From Cudoniella acicularis (taxonomy: Eukaryota; Ascomycota; Leotiomycetes; Helotiales; Helotiaceae), in the NCBI GenBank assembly GCA_013054445.1, contig JAAMPI010001347.1, positions 1 to 15,676 on the forward strand: a stretch of DNA of 15,676 nt. The letters are read 5' to 3'. The position numbers and the translations under genes are program-made. Below are positions 9,356 to 15,676 of this stretch, piece by piece; position 1 is the first letter of the stretch; every line of letters starts with the position of its first letter. A model generated the notes under the pieces. It searched no databases. It saw nothing but the letters and a program-made list of their open reading frames with translations, and was not told the DNA's origin.

Positions 9356-10776
9356 GATAGCGTTGAAGCTGGAGAAGTAGAGGTTGTAGAAATCACTTGA
9401 GGGAAGAGTCTCGGGATTTAGAAAATCTGAAACGAAGCTCCAGATCTGCTTCGTCAAAAATCAATGCTCCAACCACAGCCCGAGGAGGATTACCGCGTAC
9501 TGGGGGCACAATGTGGCCCGTGAAGAGAAACTGACGTTTCGTAATGATGTGATTCCAGGACCAGAATCAATGCTTGGATGTTTTAGGACGGAGTACGGAG
9601 TCCTCGTGCTTCCGAATATAGAACTATGGTATTCGCGAATAAGCGTCCTTATCGATCGGGGACGAGCTGTGAAATGCGAGTTCGAGGCAGCGAGAGTAAC
9701 AAAGAGCTTCCTGCAGTAGCCTGCTGACAGAAAACTGGATTGAGAATGCCTACCTAGCGGTCAACGGGTCAGCGACTCAGCGTGATAAAGAGCGGGGAGC
9801 CTCGAGCCTGGGCCGGTAGCTTGGCCAACAACAGGAAGCATGCGATACAACTTACAGCAGCAGAAGAATATTAAACTGCGACCAGCGGTGGGTATTGGAT
9901 TCGGTGGTCCCTATCGCTTGAGTTGATGAGAGGGAGTAGTTGTCGCCAGCCTTTGCAAGCGCCGCCGCGAGTCAAGACGAATGAGTGGCGTTCGAATTTC
10001 TCTCGCTAACCAATAATAGGTGGGATACTCGGCTTGTCACAGTAAGATGCAGGATTCGAGCATACAACACTGAAGATGATTAGCTACAGACTCAAAACAA
10101 AGAGACCGTCACTGGAATCGCTTTTTGTCCCATAAGCACAACAAAGCGGGATAAAGCAATATCGATTTGGCCTGTGGACCGCGGGATCCTCGGGGTACCG
10201 CGTGGACTTTTCGGATGCTTCTACTATATCTCCTATGGAATAATAACTTTACAATTACAAACTGGGCGTGATTTCTACACATGCAGTAACTGCAGTTCCA
10301 AGCTCCGGCTGATATTTAAAAAGTCTTACAGAGAACAAAATCTGGTTAGATTTAATGTCATTGAATCTCTGCTTCTGGTAACGACAATTGTGAAGGTTTC
10401 AATTTGGAATGTGGTCCCAATCTTCATGCACCAGCAACCTCATAGAGTAGGGAGGAAAGGTGTTTGGTAATGAAGGGGCCTGGGTCTGATCTTGGCACGA
10501 AAGATATAATCCTTCAACTTATGAGCATTGAATGGCTCGGAAAGCTGTACACACTAATGCCTTTGTTCACCACCAAACGTCACACGTACCCGTTGGTCAA
10601 TTCGAAGGATATTCGGGGACGGCTTGCTTTGGTATTGCTCGTGTTGATTTCTGACCTGTACTATCGATTTGGACGCCCTTTGTTGTGGATGTCGATTGCC
10701 CTCAACCGCTCATCAGATGCAACCATGCCAGTGCCAAAGCAGCCAAATCCCATAAGAAAGAACTTTATTGTTACGT
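9356..10776. other. Long intergenic region between vts1 and rpl29
   Basis: About 1.4 kb upstream of vts1 and downstream of rpl29 has no supported gene on either strand. It probably holds the vts1 promoter and a long 5' leader, and the rpl29 3' UTR. A tandem ACGGAGT pair lies near 9588-9601. Plus-strand open frames at 9513-9719 and 10174-10470 have no recognisable features, and the one at 10464-10910 runs antisense over rpl29. I see no tRNA or mobile element. Confidence 0.55.
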
Positions 10777-11096
10777 TCACGCCGTCTCCCGCTTGCCCTC
10801 CTTCAACTCCTTCTGTAAAATATGTAAGCGCAGTCCTTCCGTCGCAACGAAGCCAGATCCTTGGATTGCCTACCAAAGCCTTCATCGTGCCGTGCAGAGC
10901 ATGTCTGTGATTTCTTCGGAACTTCGGATCGGTGCCTTTCAGAGATGGGTATCTTGAGGTCTTTGGCTTCTTAATACTGCAATTTAGTATCCAGTCAGTT
11001 ACTTGCGCAAATTCAAGAGGAAAAACTGGCGATTTACCCGTTGCGGTGAGCCTTCTTGCTCTGATTGTGCTGAGACGAGTTCTTGCTCTTCGCCAT
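10777..11096 (-). CDS. rpl29: 60S ribosomal protein L29 (eL29)
   Basis: Small basic protein of the large cytosolic ribosomal subunit. Exons on the minus strand: 11096-11038, 10976-10874 and 10812-10777. The two introns are both 61 bp, and the product is 65 residues. The protein starts MAKSKNSSQHNQSKKAHRNG and continues IKKPKTSRYPSLKGTDPKF, then RRNHRHALHGTMKAL and KELKEGKRETA, which is the eL29 pattern across its whole length. Intron 1 splits the Gly20 codon (phase 2) and carries a TACTAA branch-like site. Intron 2 is phase 0 with a GTAGGC donor and a TTTTACAG acceptor. The length is close to other fungal eL29 proteins (59-65). The ATG at 11096 has ACA directly before it, a good fungal context. 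Each exon is too short to stand out in a simple open-frame scan. Confidence 0.97.
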
Positions 11097-11867
11097 TGTG
11101 ACGGTTCTCGATGAGCGGACTTGGGAGAATTGTTCTTGTTGCGGTCGGAGTTGAAATTCGTCGTCGATATTCGCTGGAAATTCAGTTGTGGGAGCGAACT
11201 ATCTTTACCGAGTGCACGTGCCCCGCAACTCCTTGCGCTACGAAGTAAAAGCGGCAAGGGAGTTTTCATTGAACTTGGTGCATTCAACTGAGTTGTCCAC
11301 AGAAATCTAAGGGTGGAGTTCAAGGGCAATAACAAGATTTCTTTTCTTGTCACTTGGTCGAAACTTAGATAATTCTGAGCGTCAAAATTCTGTTGAAACT
11401 CGCATTTTACGCTCAGTCACTTTACCATGCCCAAATAAATACTGATTCGCATCTACCTGCACACTAGTACTTGGTCTGGTGTTTTTGGAATGCTGGGGCC
11501 AAACAGATATCCGAACGTGTTGTTAAAAAGGTGGTAATATATCCATAGTAGGATAGTGATTTATGCGTATTGAGTAGTCTACTAGGCTTCAACTTAATAT
11601 CTGGCTCATAATTTTTAATCAACCAGGGCCACGAAGCTAGCTTAGCTAAGTGATTCTGCTACAGTGACATTTTATCAACTAAAGAACCAGGGACTCAGAA
11701 GATACCGGACAGAGTTCACTTCAAGCAAGCCTTTCTATCGTAAATCATATGCATAGATATCACACTAAATTCGTATATTTACAGGCACATAACTCCATGC
11801 CACTCTACCGACCAGGGTGTCCAGAACCGCGTCTTGAGCCATAGAAAGAGCGTCTAATTTCTATCAT
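11097..11867. other. Intergenic region between rpl29 and the peroxisomal carrier gene
   Basis: Contains the rpl29 promoter and 5' leader (just above 11096) and the 3' UTR of the carrier gene (below 11868). The E-box at 11215-11220 is listed separately. A CAGTCAC heptamer near 11414-11420 resembles part of the Homol-D box of ribosomal-protein promoters, but it is distant and inexact. The remainder is AT-rich with no supported gene, tRNA or repeat. Confidence 0.5.
11215..11220. promoter_or_regulatory. CACGTG E-box upstream of rpl29
   Basis: The palindrome CACGTG lies about 120 bp before the rpl29 ATG. It is the core site of Cbf1-type bHLH factors, which take part in ribosomal-protein gene control in several ascomycetes. 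The sequence is clear, but its function here is inference from motif and position; one such 6-mer could be chance. Confidence 0.3.
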
Positions 11868-13078
11868 CTACTTCGTAACCAATGGCAAAGCTTGCTTTGC
11901 TTTCACAGCTGCCAGATCTGCTGCCTTCTGAAGTTGCTCCGACTTGATCTTTCTTAAGTAGCGGAAGAGAAGGATGAACATCAATTCCATTCTGTTTATG
12001 TTAGTACTGTCCTCATGTAAGGAACGAAAACATACCTTTCTTTCGTCATCATTAATAACCCTTGAACAAGAAGACCCTTGGTGATTTGAGGTGCAATGCC
12101 TTTGAAAAGCCCCAGTATGCCTTCATTCTTGACAATAAAGCTCATCACTTCAATAAAACTTTTAAATGGCTTCCCTTCTCGAGAAGGTGGTGGTTTTGAT
12201 TGAAGTCCAACTTTAGCAACAATCAACGGTTGAGTCGCAATAGTGGCCAAAGATTTCGACACTGCCCCAAGCACTAGAGATTTATATGTCAATAATCATT
12301 TCTTAGACAGAAGAAAATACTTACAAAACGCTTCCCAAGGTCTGAGATTTAATTTTCCTGGGAAAATAACCTCTCTCAACCTCTGATATGCACCGTATGT
12401 AATGGCGGGATTGACCACTAATACCAAGCTAGCTTTGAGCCCTCTCCAAAGCCCAGACCATCCATCTTCACTGTTAATTACCTCCTTGGCTGTATCAACC
12501 ATTCCCTTTCTCTCATGCCTCCCTTGGGTTTGCTGACGTGTTGTAATTACGGCTACAGGGATGGTGAAGATTTGTGCCACAGCTCCTGCAACCGCACCAA
12601 GGGACAGCTCAACGGCTGTGCTAGGGGGTGTTTGCGTTTTCTGGGAGGAAATATAGAGTGTTCGCACAACAGAGTACCAGTAAAAGTATGCAAAGTTCGT
12701 CGATGCAACGCCAACGAGTGCCCCATTTATACCGGCGTAAAGACCCAAAATGCCGTCGTCGTTTGTTATCTTCGTAATTGCATCCCAAGTTGAGGTATAA
12801 TGGACTACATCTACACCCGTTGGCGCAGGGTCCGTTGGCTTTCTTTTGACTTGCACTTGGAGGCGGGTTTTAACTCTAGTTTGCATAAAGACTATTAGCA
12901 ATCAATTGGCAAAGGGACGCATTGATATATAGTAGTCTGGAAAGCACGGGTTCAAGAGGAATGATCAAACTCACATGTCAAGAGGGTAAACCAGTGCATT
13001 GGCAATGACGGCCCCCGTGGCTCCCGCGACTGCCAACCCCCAAGGTGGGATCGATGCCTCTTTTGATTGCCCAGCCAT
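11868..13078 (-). CDS. Peroxisomal adenine nucleotide carrier, PMP47/ANT1 type (mitochondrial carrier family)
   Basis: Six-helix carrier of the SLC25 family. PMP47/ANT1 proteins exchange ATP for AMP across the peroxisomal membrane to supply acyl-CoA synthesis for beta-oxidation. Exons on the minus strand: 13078-12975, 12875-12325, 12273-12036 and 11991-11868. The introns are 99, 51 and 44 bp, the last with a perfect TACTAAC branch site, and the product is 338 residues. The three carrier signatures are PLDIVKTR (32-39, completed only by splicing intron 1), PVAVITTR (141-148) and PLIVAKV (234-240). The second and third depart from the classical PX[DE]XX[KR] pattern in the way PMP47 proteins do, which sets it apart from mitochondrial ADP/ATP carriers. 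The final exon supplies a charged tail ending LVTK. The ATG at 13078 is the only in-frame ATG before the first helix. The gene is divergent from palB. Substrate is inferred from family, not tested. Confidence 0.92.
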
Positions 13079-13575
13079 TGTGCTGTGAAAAGGATGCCAG
13101 AGGTGGAGTTGGGTAACTGCTCTGCGAGGTTGACTGTGTACGGTACGGCAGCCGAGGCTAAGGATAAGGATAAAGAGACACTGCCGGAGCAAGCACGAAG
13201 ATGAGGACTCGAAGAAAAGTAACAACAAACTCAAGGAGGAAACCGCCAGAGAGATGAAGAACTATTAGGAAGGACGATTTAAGGAGGAGATAGGAATCAT
13301 TTTGGTTCGCCGGTCCGGGACCGAGATCTTGAAGCTGGGCAAGTTCTTGACGGATGACCTCGGTTTAGATGAGATGCCGCCGGCTGCCCGTGCATTGGCC
13401 TTAGCGAGGGAAGTGCCAAGCCATTTAAGCCAAGCCTCAAGCCTCGTCGCGCCTTGCCTCCCATGTTCCAGCCTTGTCCAAAACCAACGTCAAGTCAACA
13501 CTCCTATGCAAGGCCAATAATTACCACAAACCTGAGATAAAATACATATGTGGCTTTCAAGACGTGATCGACGAT
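13079..13575. other. Divergent promoter region shared by the peroxisomal carrier gene and palB
   Basis: The two ATGs face away from each other across 497 bp. No coding sequence is supported here; a plus-strand open frame at 13302-13520 has no recognisable features. The carrier-gene side has purine-rich repeats (AAGGATAAGGATAAAG near 13159-13174). The palB side has two PacC-type hexamers, listed separately. Confidence 0.6.
13415..13434 (+). promoter_or_regulatory. Two candidate PacC sites (GCCAAG) upstream of palB
   Basis: GCCAAG occurs at 13415-13420 and again at 13429-13434, in the same orientation, 142-161 bp before the palB ATG. GCCARG is the core recognised by PacC/Rim101, the factor activated by the pathway in which PalB works, so the sites could give feedback. 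The hexamer is short, and at least one hit in 500 bp is expected by chance; the close direct pair is the only added support. Confidence 0.3.
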
Positions 13576-15676
13576 ATGGAAGCGGATGCCCAGGTATATA
13601 CATGATTTTAAATCCTTGCCGTTGTCTTCAACTCACGCTTTCTAGGCGGCCGAGTCCAAAGTCGACAAATCTCGAACGAAGGACGAAGCCCTGAAAAATG
13701 CTATTCTTGCAGTTGAACTTTATGTCAAGGCCACAAAGGCCACGTCCAGTGATAGCGAGAAAACAAGAATCCGCGGCAAGTGCAAGCAGTTGCTTTCAAG
13801 AGCAGAAGAAATCAAGCAGTCAACGCATTGGCCCCCTACCAAAAGCAAAGACATCGTGCTCAGAGTACCCACGTCCGGAAGGGAAATCTCTAAACGTGAA
13901 GAAATAATTTTACTTGAAGGTTCCAAGCTCCACGGATTCATATTCCCGCCATGGACTTCTGATCCGGACGAATCCGCCTTTGAAGAAAAGTTTGGTGAAA
14001 ACCCAGTCTACACGTAGAGTCCCCCGCAGCCTGTAGTCAGATTAAGTCCTGATCTCTACAGTGATTCAACGGATTTGAAACTTTCAGAAGCTCAAGTAGA
14101 AATCTTTGCGGGATGGAGAAGACCCAAGGAAAGCATCGAGCAGCACCCAGATGATAAGGATGGAAATATGCAAAGAGATGAGCTTCTGATGGGTTCCGTT
14201 GACGAGATTGATCTAGTGCAAGACATAACGACAGACTGCTCTGTTGTTGCAAGCCTCTGTGCGAGTACAGCCCGGGCTCAAAAGGGGCATGGCCAGGTAT
14301 GTGAATCTAGTATTGTCCTACTTCTTCCACTTACAACATTTGCAGCTACTATCATCTATGATCTATCCATTTGATAAGCCAAAGTTCAGGCCGAAAGTGT
14401 CGAAGAATGGCAAATATGTCTTTCGTTTACACTTCAACGGATGCCCTCGGAAGGTCACGATTGATGATCGACTCCCTGCTTCGACGACGTCCCGTAGTCT
14501 TCATGTTATCGACCGAAGAAATCCCCAATTGCTGTGGCCGGCTTTGCTTGAAAAGGCCTACCTGAAGGTGCGAGGGGGCTATGATTTTCCTGGGTCTAAT
14601 TCTGGTACAGATCTCTGGGTACTCAGTGGTTGGATTCCTGAGCAAATATTTCTCCAAAGGTTCATCCTGGGGCATAATCGATCAGTGTCAACGTACTGAT
14701 TAACTCTTTAGTGACGATCTTCCATCCGACACGCTATGGCATCGCATCTTTAAATCCTTTGGATTTGGGGATGTTATGATCACACTTGGAACCGGTAAAT
14801 TGAGCCACAGGGAAGAGCGCGAGCTTGGCCTCGCTGGTGAGCATGATTATGCCATATTAGATATGAAAGAATCCGGATCTCAGCGATTACTCTTGGTCAA
14901 GAACCCTTGGCGTGACGGAATGGTATGGAAAGGATCGACTCTAATGCCAGAGAATGGGGCTCCAGGGCCGAGCTGGACGCAAGATATAAGAGAAGCACTT
15001 CCTGAGAAATCGCCGCCATCTCTAGGCACTTTTTGGATGAGTCTTGAGGACGTGATACAACATTTTGAATCCCTGTACCTCAATTGGAATCCCGGACTTT
15101 TCAAATATCGGCAAGACCACCACTTCTCTTGGATAATACCTGTCATGAAGAACCCTGGCTCTTTTATCCACAACCCTCAGTATGCTCTTAAGTCGTCTAA
15201 GGAAGGCACAGTTTGGGTATTACTCAGCCGCCACTTTGCAACCTCGGAACATGACATCGCGCAAAACAAATCCTCCGCTCTCGCCGACACCTCGGGTGCG
15301 CTTGGATTCATCAGTCTCTACATCTTCTCTTCCACGTCTGGACAGCGTGTCTACCTTTCCGATGATGCCATCCACCGAGGCGCATATGTTGACTCCCCCC
15401 AAACGCTTGCCCGTCTCGAAGTCGAGCTATCAACGACCTACACCGTTGTCTGCGCCCAGCATGGTCTACCCCTTCCAAAATACTCCTTCACCCTCTCTTT
15501 CTTCTCTCGTACCCCTCTTACAATTACAACGGCATTGGATGCTCTACCCCATTTCGCCACCCAGACTGGCTCTTGGACCTCCCGCACAGCAGGTGGCAAT
15601 GCCAGCGCTTCAACTTACCCTCTAAACCCACAATTTAGCATCCAAATCTCTTCCCCCACCCCCCTTACCCTCATTC
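13576..15676 (+). CDS. palB: PalB/Rim13 calpain-like cysteine protease of ambient-pH signalling; partial at the 3' end, with an in-frame TAG
   Basis: Cysteine protease of the Pal/Rim pathway, thought to make the signal-dependent cleavage of PacC at ESCRT-III-bearing membranes. Exons: 13576-13593, 13646-14296, 14346-14659 and 14712 to beyond the window. The introns are 52, 49 and 52 bp. Residues about 5-63 form an MIT domain (DEALKNAILAVELYVKA, CKQLLSRAEEIK), which in this family binds ESCRT-III. The calpain core follows from EIFAGWRRP. It has the Cys in QDITTDCSVVAS (codon 14237-14239), the His in GEHDYAILD (14842-14844) and the Asn in LVKNPWRDG (14902-14904), so the catalytic triad is intact. 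A domain III-like region runs off the right edge after about 649 codons. The TAG at 14015-14017 falls in the linker between MIT and protease domains. It would remove the protease unless the 42-bp segment 13995-14036 is spliced. The start follows the conserved MEAxA opening. Confidence 0.92.
13995..14036 (+). other. Candidate 42-bp intron enclosing the in-frame TAG of palB
   Basis: The segment begins GTGAAA and ends CTGTAG, is a multiple of three, and contains the only in-frame stop of the gene. Removing it would join KF to VRLSPDLYS without disturbing conserved parts. It lacks a clear CTRAY branch site and would be shorter than the shortest well-supported intron in the window (44 bp). The alternative is a true nonsense codon, for example CAG to TAG. 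Confidence 0.35.

Noticed and set aside
10174..10470. 98-codon plus-strand open frame with hydrophobic stretches
   Set aside because: No domain or family resemblance, no clear splice partners, and composition like the flanking non-coding DNA.
10464..10910. 148-codon plus-strand open frame
   Set aside because: It lies antisense to the well-supported rpl29 exons 2 and 3 and shows no recognisable protein features.
12971..13234. Longer N-terminus for the peroxisomal carrier (hydrophobic leader upstream of 13078)
   Set aside because: It would need a TTG start; the first ATG is at 13078 and matches the usual start of PMP47-type carriers just before helix 1.

Overview
The window is nuclear DNA of a filamentous ascomycete (Pezizomycotina). 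It carries six protein genes, five of them split by short introns (44-99 bp) with GT...AG ends and mostly CTRAY-type branch sites. All six products are recognisable conserved eukaryotic or fungal proteins. The low-complexity parts of the Vts1 and PalB homologues have a Leotiomycetes feel, but that placement is a weak inference. No prokaryotic operon, CRISPR array, secondary-metabolite cluster or tRNA gene was seen.

Layout from left to right: (1) 1-688, non-coding or unrecognised, with a CpG-rich open frame at the left edge. (2) 689-1737 (+), an S66 LD-carboxypeptidase/MccF-like serine peptidase whose frame is broken at a run of five G. (3) 2295-6214 (-), sfc4/TFC4, the TPR subunit of RNA polymerase III factor TFIIIC, in six exons. 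(4) 6215-7393, AT-rich spacer holding a ~375 bp MITE-like element with 26-bp terminal inverted repeats and TA ends. (5) 7394-9355 (-), vts1, a SAM-domain RNA-binding protein of the Smaug family, in three exons. (6) 9356-10776, non-coding, the vts1 promoter and leader side. (7) 10777-11096 (-), rpl29, 60S ribosomal protein L29, in three exons. (8) 11097-11867, non-coding. (9) 11868-13078 (-), a PMP47/ANT1-type peroxisomal carrier in four exons. (10) 13079-13575, a shared divergent promoter. (11) 13576 to the window end (+), palB/RIM13, the calpain-like protease of ambient-pH signalling, 3' end missing. PalB has an in-frame TAG between its MIT and protease domains, which could be a nonsense mutation or lie inside a 42-bp intron.

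The genes do not form one pathway. Three serve general gene expression (Pol III transcription, mRNA control, ribosome), one serves peroxisomal metabolism, one serves pH signalling, and one is a peptidase of uncertain role. I found no convincing new biological system. The items most worth following up are the MITE with RIP-type mismatches, the two interrupted reading frames, and a threefold 69-bp coding repeat in the disordered N-terminus of the TFIIIC subunit.
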